This document shows positions 16,832 to 24,937 of a DNA stretch of 64,000 bases, piece by piece. Below the pieces are notes generated by a model that was given only the letters and a program-made list of their open reading frames with translations, made no database searches and had not been told where the DNA came from. Origin of the DNA: Actinomycetota bacterium (GTDB lineage: Bacteria; Actinomycetota; Actinomycetes; Actinomycetales; Dermatophilaceae); NCBI GenBank assembly GCA_020161845.1, contig JAIUNK010000005.1, forward strand, positions 105,814 through 169,813, read 5' to 3'. Position numbers and translations under genes: made by a program. Each line of letters starts with the position of its first letter. Positions within the stretch are counted from its first letter, which is position 1.

Positions 16832-18114
16832 CCGCACCGCCGGGCCGCACCAGGCGGCTGCGGACCTGGCCGCTGCTGGTGAGCCTGTGGCTGGGCGCGG
16901 CGGTCGGGACCGCCGTCGTCGCCGGTACCGTTGCGAGCCCTCTGCCGACCGTGGACGTGGCGGCCGCGAACGACCTGGTCCGCACCGCCGAGCACACCTG
17001 GCCCGAGCTGGACCGGGCCGCCCTGGACCGGGCCGGGCCGGACTACACGGTGGTCGACGGGCAGGGACGGGTGCTGGCCTCCCGCGGCGCACCGGTGACG
17101 GACCAACTGGCTGCCGTCCGCGCCCGGGCCGCCGCGCTTGACGTGATGCGTGACGGCGCGGTCGTCGGCCGGGTGTTCGTGGCCGATCCGACCGTTGCCG
17201 TGGTGAGCGTGCGGGCGGACCGGATCGCGCGTGTCGCGACCGGGACGATGGCCGCTCTCGCGGTGCTGGCCACGGCCTGGGTGTGGTGGCTGCGGCGCCG
17301 GGTCGTCACCCCCTTCGCGCGCTTGCAGGAGTTTGCAGCCGATGTCGCGGCGGGCCGGCTGGACGCGCCGCTGCAGATGGACCGGTCCCACCTGTTCGGG
17401 GCGTTCAGCGAGAGTTTCGATGTGTTGCGCTCCCAACTCACCCGGGCCCGCGAGGCCGAGCGCGCCGCCACCGACAGCAAACGCACCCTGGTCAGCCAGC
17501 TCGGCCACGACATCAGGACCCCGCTGGCCTCCATCGGCGCTACCGCGGAGCTGCTCGCCGTGGGGGAGGAGGATGCCGTACGTCGGGAGCGGCTGAGCGT
17601 CGTCCTGGCCAAGGTCGCCCAGATCGACGCCCTGGTGGAGGAGCTGTTCGAGGCCAACGCTGAGCAGTTGGAGGCCCTGCCGGTCGAGCCGGAGCCGCAC
17701 CCCGCCGCCGCGCTTGCCGACCTGGTGCGCCGAGCCGATGTGACCGGAATCGTGGCGGCCGTCGAGCTCGCCGAGGCCCTCATCGAGCTGGACCCTCGGC
17801 GTACGCAGCAGGTCTTGGACAACATCCTGGGCAACGCGGCCAAATACGGCGCCCCGCCGGTCACTGTCACCGGCGGCCTCGCCGAAGCCCGGCTCTACGT
17901 GGTGACCATCCGCGACCATGGCCCAGGGGTGGCGACCGACGAGCTGGCCCGGCTCACCGCGCAACGCTTCCGCGGCGCCAAAGCCGCGGGCTCCCCGGGG
18001 TTCGGGCTCGGCCTATTCACCGCGAACTGGCTCATGGAGCGCATGGGTGGCGCGCTGACCTGCCACGTGCTCCCCGGCGGGTTCGCGGTGGTGCTGGAGT
18101 TCCGCTGTGCTTGA
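16828..18114 (+). CDS. Sensor histidine kinase
   Basis: The 428-residue kinase has a transmembrane helix near residues 15-38, an extracytoplasmic domain of about 90 residues, a second helix near 138-157 and a HAMP-like linker. The dimerisation motif QLGHDIRTPLAS holds the phospho-His (near 228), and the ATP-binding domain has DNILGNAAKYG (N box), DHGPGVA and FGLGLF (G boxes). It overlaps the response regulator by GTGA. The sizeable extracytoplasmic domain differs from the short loop of BceS-type kinases, although the transporter downstream is arranged as in peptide-antibiotic sensing and export operons. Confidence 0.92.
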   Translation: MTAPPGRTRRLRTWPLLVSLWLGAAVGTAVVAGTVASPLPTVDVAAANDLVRTAEHTWPELDRAALDRAGPDYTVVDGQGRVLASRGAPVTDQLAAVRARAAALDVMRDGAVVGRVFVADPTVAVVSVRADRIARVATGTMAALAVLATAWVWWLRRRVVTPFARLQEFAADVAAGRLDAPLQMDRSHLFGAFSESFDVLRSQLTRAREAERAATDSKRTLVSQLGHDIRTPLASIGATAELLAVGEEDAVRRERLSVVLAKVAQIDALVEELFEANAEQLEALPVEPEPHPAAALADLVRRADVTGIVAAVELAEALIELDPRRTQQVLDNILGNAAKYGAPPVTVTGGLAEARLYVVTIRDHGPGVATDELARLTAQRFRGAKAAGSPGFGLGLFTANWLMERMGGALTCHVLPGGFAVVLEFRCA

Positions 18115-18144
18115 CCGGTGCTGGCGTTCCGCTGTGCCTGACCG
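18091..18144 (+). repeat. 27-bp tandem duplication across the kinase stop codon
   Basis: The last codons and stop of the histidine kinase (18091-18117) are repeated immediately downstream (18118-18144) with two mismatches, followed by a few bases of a third unit. The duplication does not change the protein because the first stop is intact. It lies about 70 nt before the ABC transporter gene. Confidence 0.85.
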
Positions 18145-18216
18145 GTGCCGGCGAATTAGGCGAGCCGTAGGAATTCGGCAAGGACTTCGTAGCCGGGCCG
18201 TTCCTACCCTCGGAGC

Positions 18217-19062
18217 ATGACCACGATGACCTCGACTCCGGCCGGCCCCGCGAACGCCCCGAACCCCGCGGCCGTGGCCCGGCGCGCCGTCATCAGCACC
18301 GACCGCCTGACCAAGACGTTCTCCCACGCGGGGGTGCAGCAGCACGTGCTGCGCAACCTCGACCTGACCATCTATGCCGGCGACTTCACGGTGATCATGG
18401 GCCCGTCCGGCGCCGGGAAGTCCACTCTGCTGTACGCCCTGTCCGGCATGGACACCCCGACCCTCGGCACGATCACCTTCGACGGTGAGGACATCTCGGG
18501 CTACTCCCCGGACAAGCTCGCCGTCTTCCGGCGCCGCCGCTGCGGGTTCGTGTTCCAACAGATCCATCTGCTCGATGCGCTGTCCCTGCTGGACAACGTC
18601 ATGGCGGTCGGGCTGCTGACGGGACGCCGGGGGGACGTCCGTCGCCGCGCCGCCGACCTCTTCGAGCGGGTCGGCCTCGACGAGGCGACCCGCCGCAAGT
18701 TCCCCGCGATGATCTCCGGGGGTGAGGCGCAGCGCGCCGCCGTGGTGCGCGCCATGATCAACGACCCGGCAGTCCTGTTCGCCGACGAGCCCACCGGACA
18801 GCTGAATTCGGAGTTCGGCCAGCGAGTTCTGGACCTGCTGAGCATGCTGCACGACGACGGCCAGACCGTCGTCATGGTCACCCACGATCTGCGCTCGGCG
18901 CTGCGCGGCAACCGGATCCTCTACCTGCGCGACGGCGCCATCCACGGCGAGCTTGACCTGGGTGTCTACCGCCCGGAGCGGGTCACCGCCGCCCAAGAGC
19001 GGCACGTCCGGCACGTCCGGCACGACCAGCTCACGGGCTTCCTCGCCGAGATGGGCTGGTAA
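18217..19062 (+). CDS. ABC transporter ATP-binding protein (MacB/LolD family)
   Basis: The 281-residue ATPase has Walker A GPSGAGKST (near 70), Q-loop VFQQIH, signature ISGGEAQRAAVVRAM and Walker B VLFADEPTGQ with the switch His in VTHDL. It energises the FtsX-type permease encoded 7 nt downstream, probably exporting or releasing a hydrophobic peptide or drug. Start choice: GGAG at 18212-18215 is well spaced for the ATG at 18226, while a TACCCT hexamer 6 nt before 18217 would give a leaderless start. Both starts are in frame. It follows the two-component genes on the same strand. Confidence 0.92.
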   Translation: MTTMTSTPAGPANAPNPAAVARRAVISTDRLTKTFSHAGVQQHVLRNLDLTIYAGDFTVIMGPSGAGKSTLLYALSGMDTPTLGTITFDGEDISGYSPDKLAVFRRRRCGFVFQQIHLLDALSLLDNVMAVGLLTGRRGDVRRRAADLFERVGLDEATRRKFPAMISGGEAQRAAVVRAMINDPAVLFADEPTGQLNSEFGQRVLDLLSMLHDDGQTVVMVTHDLRSALRGNRILYLRDGAIHGELDLGVYRPERVTAAQERHVRHVRHDQLTGFLAEMGW

Positions 19063-19069
19063 CCCGGCG

Positions 19070-21460
19070 ATGGGGACCGTCCTGCTGCTGGCACGGCGTA
19101 CCGTCCGACGCCAGCGCCTCCAACTCGCCACCACCCTCCTGCTCGTCGCGCTCGCCGCCATGATGATCAACCTCGGCGTCATCGCGGCCACCGACTACCC
19201 GGCCGCCCAGCGGGGCGTCGCCGAGCGGCTGCACACCGCCGACCTGCAGGTGCACGGCGCCGACCGGGCGGCGATCGCCTCGGTGGCCGCGCATCTGCGC
19301 CACGACCCGCGGGTCCAACGCGTCGATGAGCGCGCCGACCGGGAGGCGTGGGGCAGCGTGACCTACAACGGCGGCACCACCCCGACGAACCTGGTGTTCT
19401 TCGTCCCGGATGAGCACACCGACCTCGGCCGTAGCGACATCGTCGAGTCGGCCCAGACCAGCTACGCCGACCCGGTCTGGCTGCCCTATATCTACAAGGT
19501 CGGCGGTGGCTACCGGCTCGGCGACGCCTTCCCCGTGACGATCGGCCAGACCACCCGCACCTTCCGGGTCCAGGGCTTCTTCGAGAACCCCTCCTTCGGG
19601 ATGATGACGATGGGCTACTCGGGTCTGGGGGTGACCCAGGCCCAGCTGGACGCGCTCGGCACCGGTAGCGCCCCGGTGCCCCCGGGCACCGTCCTGGAGG
19701 TGCGGACCGTCCCGGGCGAGCGGGCCGACGCCGTCGCCACTGCGGCGATGGACCAGGTCAAGGCCGAGTACGTCGCCAAGGGGCTGGAACCGCCGCAGAT
19801 CTGGAGCGAGCCCTACGACCTGGTCGAGGTCGCCGCGATGACCGGCGCCCGCATTTACGCCGTCAGCCTCGTCGCCTTCGCGCTCCTGATCGCCCTGGTC
19901 GTCATGGTCGTCGTCCGGTTCGTCATCCGCACCGCCGTTCTGCAGGACATGACCGCGATCGGCACGCTGTCGGCCGGCGGCGTCACGGCCGCCCAGTCGC
20001 TGGCGGGGATCGCGCTGCCGATGGTCGCGACCGCCGCGGCCGGCTCGGCCGTCGGAGTGGCCACGTCGTACGGCGTCCTGCCCGGCCTGCGGGACTCCCT
20101 CATCGCCCAGACCGGCATCCGGTGGTCCCCCGGGGTGAGCCCGCTCGGTGCGGCGGCCGCGATCCTGCTCCTGGTCGTCGCCGCGGCCGTGACCGCCGGG
20201 CTGGCCGCCCGGCAGGTCCGTCGGGTCAGCGCGGTTCAGGCCGTCCGTGGCGGCGAGGACGCGCACAGCTTCCGGCGTACCGTCCTTCCCCTCGCGACGA
20301 CCCGCGGCCACCTCGGCGCGCTGCTCGGCGTCAAGCAGGCGCTGCAGCACGCCTCGCAGAACGCGATGGTCGCGGTGGTCATCGCGCTGGTGACCGTCGC
20401 GGGGATCTTCTCGGCTGCGCTCTACACCGACGTCATCGGCAGCCGGGCGGCGTTCACCCGGATCATGATCGGCGATCTGGCGCCGGTCCAGGTGCAGCTG
20501 GCCAAGAACGGTGCCGGCGTGCCCGAGCCCGCCGCCCGCGCCGACCTGCTCCGCCAGATCGAAGCCACCCCCGGCGTGCGCAAGGCGTTCCCGTTCGACG
20601 TCCGCGGGGCCTCTGCCGGTGGCGTCGCGATCTCGCTCGCGGTCACGCAGGACTTCGGCCGGCAGGATGACAGCTCGATCTATGTGGGGCGAGAGCCCCG
20701 CCACGACAACGAGATCGCCATCGGCGGACGGTTGGCCGAGCGGATCGGCCACGGTGTCGGCGACACGATCTCGGTCGAGGTCGGCGGCGCCCGGCGCGAC
20801 TATCTGGTGACCGGGCTGCTGTCGACGGTCCAGTTCCTGGGGATGAAGGCCGAGCTCACGACGGATGGCTACCGCCGCCTGATCCCCGCGTACCAACCCG
20901 ACTACGTCAACGTCTATCTCAACCCCGGCACGACCGTCGCGCAGTTCCGCGACGCCCTGGCCGCCACCGAAACTCCAGCCGCCCGGTCCCAGATCGCCTC
21001 GGTCGTCGACTCGGCCGATCTGCTGTCCAGCCAGATCGATGTGTACATCGAGATGTGCGGCTACCTCGCCGTGGGCATCCTCGTCGGGACCGCCGTCGTG
21101 ATCTGCCTGGTCATCGGCCTAGTGACCGCGACGATGATCGTGCGGACCCGGCGTTCGCTCGGCGTCCGCAAGGCGTTGGGGTTCACCACGGCCCAGCTCG
21201 TCGGGCAGACGGTGATGACCTATCTGCCCGTCGTCGTGGTGGGGTCGCTGCTGGGCGCGGGGCTGGGGCTGGTGCTCGTCGAGCCCGCGCTCGTGGGGTT
21301 GCTGCGTAGCGCCGGAATCATGGCGCTGTCGTTGACGATCCAGCCGTACGTCGTGGGCGGGCTGGTCCTGGCGATCGTGGTGCTGGCCACGGCCCTGATC
21401 GTGGCGCAGGCCGGTCGGATCCGGCGGATCACGCCCTATCGCCTGTTCCAAGACGCCTGA
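19070..21460 (+). CDS. FtsX-type ABC transporter permease
   Basis: The 796-residue protein has a TM helix near residues 20-40, a large extracytoplasmic MacB-like domain, three helices near 265-400, then a second helix-domain-helices unit with a helix near 425 and the last three helices near 660-790. This is the duplicated arrangement of 8-10-helix FtsX permeases. It starts 7 nt after the ATPase gene stop. The whole set (regulator, kinase, ATPase, permease) looks like one stress-responsive transport unit. The transported substrate is unknown. Confidence 0.9.
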   Translation: MGTVLLLARRTVRRQRLQLATTLLLVALAAMMINLGVIAATDYPAAQRGVAERLHTADLQVHGADRAAIASVAAHLRHDPRVQRVDERADREAWGSVTYNGGTTPTNLVFFVPDEHTDLGRSDIVESAQTSYADPVWLPYIYKVGGGYRLGDAFPVTIGQTTRTFRVQGFFENPSFGMMTMGYSGLGVTQAQLDALGTGSAPVPPGTVLEVRTVPGERADAVATAAMDQVKAEYVAKGLEPPQIWSEPYDLVEVAAMTGARIYAVSLVAFALLIALVVMVVVRFVIRTAVLQDMTAIGTLSAGGVTAAQSLAGIALPMVATAAAGSAVGVATSYGVLPGLRDSLIAQTGIRWSPGVSPLGAAAAILLLVVAAAVTAGLAARQVRRVSAVQAVRGGEDAHSFRRTVLPLATTRGHLGALLGVKQALQHASQNAMVAVVIALVTVAGIFSAALYTDVIGSRAAFTRIMIGDLAPVQVQLAKNGAGVPEPAARADLLRQIEATPGVRKAFPFDVRGASAGGVAISLAVTQDFGRQDDSSIYVGREPRHDNEIAIGGRLAERIGHGVGDTISVEVGGARRDYLVTGLLSTVQFLGMKAELTTDGYRRLIPAYQPDYVNVYLNPGTTVAQFRDALAATETPAARSQIASVVDSADLLSSQIDVYIEMCGYLAVGILVGTAVVICLVIGLVTATMIVRTRRSLGVRKALGFTTAQLVGQTVMTYLPVVVVGSLLGAGLGLVLVEPALVGLLRSAGIMALSLTIQPYVVGGLVLAIVVLATALIVAQAGRIRRITPYRLFQDA

Positions 21461-21491
21461 GCCGAGCCGCGCCCGACGGGGCCACAGAGCT

Positions 21492-21581
21492 GTGTCGAGT
21501 TGGCCACCGAGTTCGGTGGGGAACTCGACACGACTGTGGCCGGTTGCGCCGCTCGGGCTCCCGTCGCCGCGTGGACCGCCC
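21492..21581. repeat. Palindromic repeat, copy 3, with 50-bp conserved right flank
   Basis: A palindrome with outer arms GTGTCGAGTT/AACTCGACAC occupies 21492-21531, with two mismatched positions in the arms. The following 50 bp are largely shared with the copy at 23460-23549, so these two copies form a longer unit of about 90 bp, about nine-tenths identical. It lies between the permease and the convergent PIN toxin gene. Confidence 0.85.
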
Positions 21582-21613
21582 AGGCGCCCGTGCGGTCCCT
21601 GCGTGACGACCGG

Positions 21614-22000
21614 TCAGGGCAGCACCGGCACCCCGTGCTGCCGAGCGCTACCGGCCAGCCGCTGGTCAAAGGTCGCCAGTCGCCCCCCGGAGTCCAATGC
21701 CGCCTGAAGCACGACCGCGTCGGGCATGCGCAGCCCCGAGTTCGCGCGCAACAGCGCAAGATCTATCGGCCGGGAGGGGGCCATCTCGTCGATCCCGTAG
21801 CGGCGCAGTAGCGCCTCGGCCTCGGCGGCCCGGCGAGCCCGGGCTGGCTTGACCAAGGCTTCGGCGAGGGTTAAAGACGGGGTGGCCAGCGCCTGTTCCG
21901 GGGTGTTGGCCAGAATCTGCGCGGCGTTGAGGTGATGAGTGTCGTCGCGGGTGAGCAGCGCGATCAGAACGCTGGCATCGAGGACGATCACGCGGGCCAC
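21614..22000 (-). CDS. vapC: PIN-domain toxin (VapC)
   Basis: The 128-residue protein has the four PIN acidic positions: Asp in VLDASVLIAL, Glu in LTLAEALV, Asp in RMPDAVVLQAA and Asp in ATFDQRLAG. VapC toxins are Mg-dependent ribonucleases that cleave tRNA or rRNA. Its start overlaps the end of the upstream antitoxin by 13 nt, the usual coupled order. It is the first of ten toxin-antitoxin loci in the window. Confidence 0.88.
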   Translation of the reverse strand: MARVIVLDASVLIALLTRDDTHHLNAAQILANTPEQALATPSLTLAEALVKPARARRAAEAEALLRRYGIDEMAPSRPIDLALLRANSGLRMPDAVVLQAALDSGGRLATFDQRLAGSARQHGVPVLP

Positions 22001-22251
22001 TCGTCGCGCAGCCGCTCCCGGTCGCCGGGCTCGAAGCAGTCTTCGAAGCCACCGGACGTCGCCAAGATGTCGGCGAGTCGCTGCTCGTAGGCGGACTCAT
22101 GCCGTTCCTCGACCGCGCGTTTGCCCTCGGCGATCAGCCGGCGCAGCAAGCGAGCCCGCGACTCCTCCGGCCAGGCCTGGGCCGCGACATCCAGGGCAGC
22201 AGCGATCTCGTCGGTCTCGGTCACCATGTGGCGGGGACGCGTCGTGGGCAT
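21988..22251 (-). CDS. Antitoxin of the VapBC pair
   Basis: The 87-residue acidic protein (MPTTRPRHMVTETDEI...) precedes and overlaps the PIN toxin gene. It has a predicted N-terminal helical region with AWPEESRARLLRRLIAEGKR and an acidic C-terminus (EDCFEPGDRERLRDEWPA) suited to block the toxin. The start at 22251 is chosen because TACACT (22262-22257) ends 5 nt upstream, implying a leaderless message. No named antitoxin family was recognised with confidence. Confidence 0.75.
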   Translation of the reverse strand: MPTTRPRHMVTETDEIAAALDVAAQAWPEESRARLLRRLIAEGKRAVEERHESAYEQRLADILATSGGFEDCFEPGDRERLRDEWPA

Positions 22252-22256
22252 TCCAG

Positions 22257-22286
22257 AGTGTAACACCGACTAGCCGCGTGCAACAC
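22257..22286 (-). promoter_or_regulatory. Promoter and paired operator of the 22-kb VapBC module
   Basis: Two small palindromes, GTGTAACAC (22258-22266) and GTGCAACAC (22278-22286), are spaced 20 bp, two helical turns, apart. The first overlaps the -10 hexamer TACACT on the minus strand. This is the geometry expected for autorepression by an antitoxin-toxin complex. Confidence 0.55.
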
Positions 22287-22391
22287 CGGCATGGCGGGCT
22301 CAATGGGCCAAGGCGACCGATCACGCCGGCACAGATCGGCTGTCGATCCACCGCAGCGCGCAGGGCCGTCATCTCGTCCACGACGGCATGT

Positions 22392-22453
22392 TCAACCGAG
22401 TGGTTGACAATGCGTGGATGCTGGCTCTACGTTCTTATCAACCAACCGGTTGA
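22392..22453 (+). promoter_or_regulatory. ArsR promoter with two TCAACC-N4-GGTTGA operators
   Basis: Perfect inverted repeats TCAACC-N4-GGTTGA occur at 22392-22407 and 22438-22453, 46 bp apart. Between them lies a strong promoter: TTGACA (22404-22409), 18-bp spacer and TACGTT (22428-22433). The first operator overlaps the -35 box and the second covers the start of the transcript. They match the dyad-symmetric sites bound by ArsR-family repressors. Confidence 0.75.
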
Positions 22454-22464
22454 GAAAGGTTCGG

Positions 22465-22872
22465 ATGGACGATCGGCTTTCCAAGGCGTTCGCCGCCCTC
22501 GCCGACCCGACGCGACGCGACATCGTCGCGCGGCTCGCGATCGGCGACGCGACGGTCGGGGAGCTGGCCGCGCCGTACGACGTGAGCCTGCAAGCCATCA
22601 GCAAGCACCTCAAAGTGCTCGAGTCGGCCGGCCTGGTCTCCCGCAGCCGCGAGGCCCAGCGCCGCCCGGTGCACCTCGAGGCCGCGCGGCTGGCCGAGAT
22701 GACCGAGTGGATCGAGCGGTACCAGCGGCGAGCGGAGGAGCGGTACGCACGCCTCGACGCCGTCCTCACCGAGCTCGCGCAGCCGGCCGGGTCCGCCGGG
22801 TCGAAACCCGAGATGCACCACCAACCCAGAAACCCCCTGCTACGGCGGGACGATCAAGGAGAGCCACCATGA
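22465..22872 (+). CDS. ArsR-family transcriptional regulator
   Basis: The 135-residue protein has the winged-helix domain FAALADPTRRDIVARLAIGDATVGELA, with the recognition helix in SLQAISKHLKVLESAGLV (about 35-52) and wing SREAQRRPVHLE. No metal-binding cysteines are present, so it is of the non-metal ArsR group commonly paired with SRPBCC genes. The start at 22465 follows AAAGG; the stop overlaps the SRPBCC start by ATGA. Two matching operators lie directly upstream, so autoregulation is very likely. Confidence 0.9.
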   Translation: MDDRLSKAFAALADPTRRDIVARLAIGDATVGELAAPYDVSLQAISKHLKVLESAGLVSRSREAQRRPVHLEAARLAEMTEWIERYQRRAEERYARLDAVLTELAQPAGSAGSKPEMHHQPRNPLLRRDDQGEPP

Positions 22873-23402
22873 CCGAGCAGAGCGCCGCGGCAGCACACCT
22901 GACCACGGACCATCTGACCAAGGCCCGAATCGAGGCCGACCCGACCGTGCCCCTCATCCGCATGACCCGCGACTTCCGGGCCACGCCCGAGCAGCTGCTC
23001 CGGGCCCACACGGACCCCGAGCTCTACGCCCGCTGGGTGGGACCGGCCGACCTCAGCACCCGGATCGACCACTGGGACGCCCGCACGGGCGGAAGCTGGC
23101 GCTTCGTCAACACCCGTGGCGAGGGCGACGCCGCCGAGGAGTACGGCTTCCACGGCTGCTTCCACGAGGTCCGCCCGGACCGGATCGTGCAGACCTTCAC
23201 CTGGGAGGGCATGCCCGACGGGGTGTCGCTGGAGACGCTCACGTTCACCGACCTCGGCGACGGCTGGACCCGGCTGAGTGCCCAGTCGCTGGTCGACTCC
23301 TTCGAGGGCCGTGACGCCTGGCTGCACAGCGGCATGGAGTCCGGCGTCAACGACGGCTACGCGAAGCTCGACGAGCTCCTGGCCCGGGGGACGGCGGCGT
23401 GA
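22869..23402 (+). CDS. SRPBCC-domain (AHSA1-like) protein
   Basis: The 177-residue protein matches the AHSA1/CalC branch of the SRPBCC fold: a start IRMTRDFRATPEQLLRAHTDPELYARWVGP, then GGSWRFVNTRGEG, YGFHGCFHEVRPDRIVQTFTWEG and a C-terminal helix MESGVNDGYAKLDELL. The ArsR-SRPBCC pairing by a 4-nt overlap is widespread; the ArsR probably represses both. The ligand or reaction is unknown. Confidence 0.87.
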   Translation: MTEQSAAAAHLTTDHLTKARIEADPTVPLIRMTRDFRATPEQLLRAHTDPELYARWVGPADLSTRIDHWDARTGGSWRFVNTRGEGDAAEEYGFHGCFHEVRPDRIVQTFTWEGMPDGVSLETLTFTDLGDGWTRLSAQSLVDSFEGRDAWLHSGMESGVNDGYAKLDELLARGTAA

Positions 23403-23459
23403 CCAGGTTGCCGGAGCAGCCCTCGCCTCGGCGGCAGTCACGACGGGGGCGGCAGCGCT

Positions 23460-23549
23460 GTGTCGAGTTACCCACCGAGTTCGGTGGGGAACTCGACACG
23501 ACTCTGGTCGGTTGCCCCGCTCGGGCTCCCGCCGGCGCGCCGACCGCCC
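23460..23549. repeat. Palindromic repeat, copy 4, with conserved right flank reaching the trpB2 promoter
   Basis: The palindrome core is at 23460-23499, followed by a 50-bp flank similar to that of copy 3. The unit ends exactly where the -10 hexamer TACAGT of the next gene begins (23550), so upstream promoter DNA of trpB2 is repeat-derived. Confidence 0.85.
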
Positions 23550-23562
23550 TACAGTGACCCTC

Positions 23563-24873
23563 GTGACTGAGACGACCAAGGTGTTCCTCGGCGAGGCCGA
23601 CATCCCCACGCACTGGTACAACATCGTGGCCGACCTGCCCACGCCGCCCGCGCCACACCTGCACCCCGGCACGAAAGAGCCGATGGCGCCCGAAGACATG
23701 ACGGCGATCTTCCCGATGGGCCTCATCGCGCAGGAGGGGTCGACGGAGCGGTGGATCGAGATCCCCGAGGCGGTCCAGGAGATCTACCGGCTCTGGCGGC
23801 CGTCCCCGCTGCACCGGGCCCGCCGCCTCGAAAAGGCGCTGGGCACGACGGCGCGGATCTACTACAAGTACGAGGGTGAGTCCCCGGTCGGCTCGCACAA
23901 GACGAACTCCGCTGTGCCGCAGGCCTATTACAACAAGGTCGAGGGCAAGACCCGGCTGACGACCGAGACCGGCGCCGGTCAATGGGGCGCGGCCCTGGCC
24001 TTTGCCACCCAGGTCTTCGGGATGAGCTGCGACATCTTCCAGGTGCGCAACACCTTCGAGAACAAGCCCTACCGCAGCCTGCTGATGCGCACCTTCGGCG
24101 CGACCGTCACCCCGTCGCCGTCCGACACGACGCAGGCCGGGCGCGCGTTGCAAGAGCGCTTCCCCGGCACGACCGGGTCGCTCGGCATGGCCATCTCCGA
24201 GGCGATCGAGCTGGCCGTGCAGGACCCGAACGCCTCCTACGCCCTGGGGTCCGTCCTCAACCACGTCGCCCTGCACCAGACCGTCATCGGCCAGGAGGCG
24301 CTCAAGCAGTTGGACGTGTTCGGCGAGCAGATGCCCGACTACCTGTTCGCCTGCGCTGGCGGCGGGTCGAACCTGGCCGGGATCGCCTTCCCGTTCCTGC
24401 GGGAAAACCTGGAGGGCCGCGCGAGCGTGGACATCGTGGCGTGTGAGCCGGCGGCGGCCCCGTCGCTGACCGAAGGCGAGTTCCGCTACGACTTCGGCGA
24501 CTCCTCCGGCACGACGCCGCTGCTGAAGATGTACACCCTCGGCAACGACTTCGTCCCCGACCCCGTGCACGCCGGTGGCCTGCGCTATCACGGGATGGCG
24601 CCGCTGGTCAGCCACGTCTACCACGAGAAGATGATCCGGGCCGTCGCGGTCAAGCAGCGCGAGGCCTTCGAGGCCGGCGTGCTCTTCGCGCGGGCCGAGG
24701 GCATTGTGCCGGCCTCGGAGTCCAACCATGCGATCGCCGGGGCGCTGCGCCAGGCCCGCGCGGCGGCCGAGGACGGGTCCAGCCCGGTGATCCTCATCGG
24801 TGTCTCGGGGTCGGGTCAGCTGGATCTGCCGGCCTACGCGGAGTTCCTGTCCGGCGACATGAGCGACACCTGA
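23563..24873 (+). CDS. trpB: Tryptophan synthase beta-like PLP enzyme (TrpB2)
   Basis: The 436-residue protein is a TrpB2-class enzyme condensing serine (or O-phosphoserine) with indole. The PLP lysine lies in SPVGSHKTNSA (near 108), the substrate motif ETGAGQWG follows, and the phosphate loop CAGGGSN is near 268. The N-terminal extension of about 70 residues and length distinguish it from TrpB1 (about 400). There is no trpA beside it. The GTG at 23563 is preferred because TACAGT ends 7 nt upstream, indicating a leaderless transcript; a GTG 9 nt earlier overlaps that box. Confidence 0.9.
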   Translation: MTETTKVFLGEADIPTHWYNIVADLPTPPAPHLHPGTKEPMAPEDMTAIFPMGLIAQEGSTERWIEIPEAVQEIYRLWRPSPLHRARRLEKALGTTARIYYKYEGESPVGSHKTNSAVPQAYYNKVEGKTRLTTETGAGQWGAALAFATQVFGMSCDIFQVRNTFENKPYRSLLMRTFGATVTPSPSDTTQAGRALQERFPGTTGSLGMAISEAIELAVQDPNASYALGSVLNHVALHQTVIGQEALKQLDVFGEQMPDYLFACAGGGSNLAGIAFPFLRENLEGRASVDIVACEPAAAPSLTEGEFRYDFGDSSGTTPLLKMYTLGNDFVPDPVHAGGLRYHGMAPLVSHVYHEKMIRAVAVKQREAFEAGVLFARAEGIVPASESNHAIAGALRQARAAAEDGSSPVILIGVSGSGQLDLPAYAEFLSGDMSDT

Positions 24874-24937
24874 GCCGACCGACGGCACGGCCACCGTCAA
24901 TCGGCGAGGCGCGGGACGGCGCGCGTCGGTGGGTGGG

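Noticed and set aside
8951-23499. Palindromes as ordinary intrinsic terminators
   Set aside because: No U tract follows, one copy lies between divergent starts and two share extra flanking sequence. A dispersed repeat explains all four better, although some may still terminate transcription.
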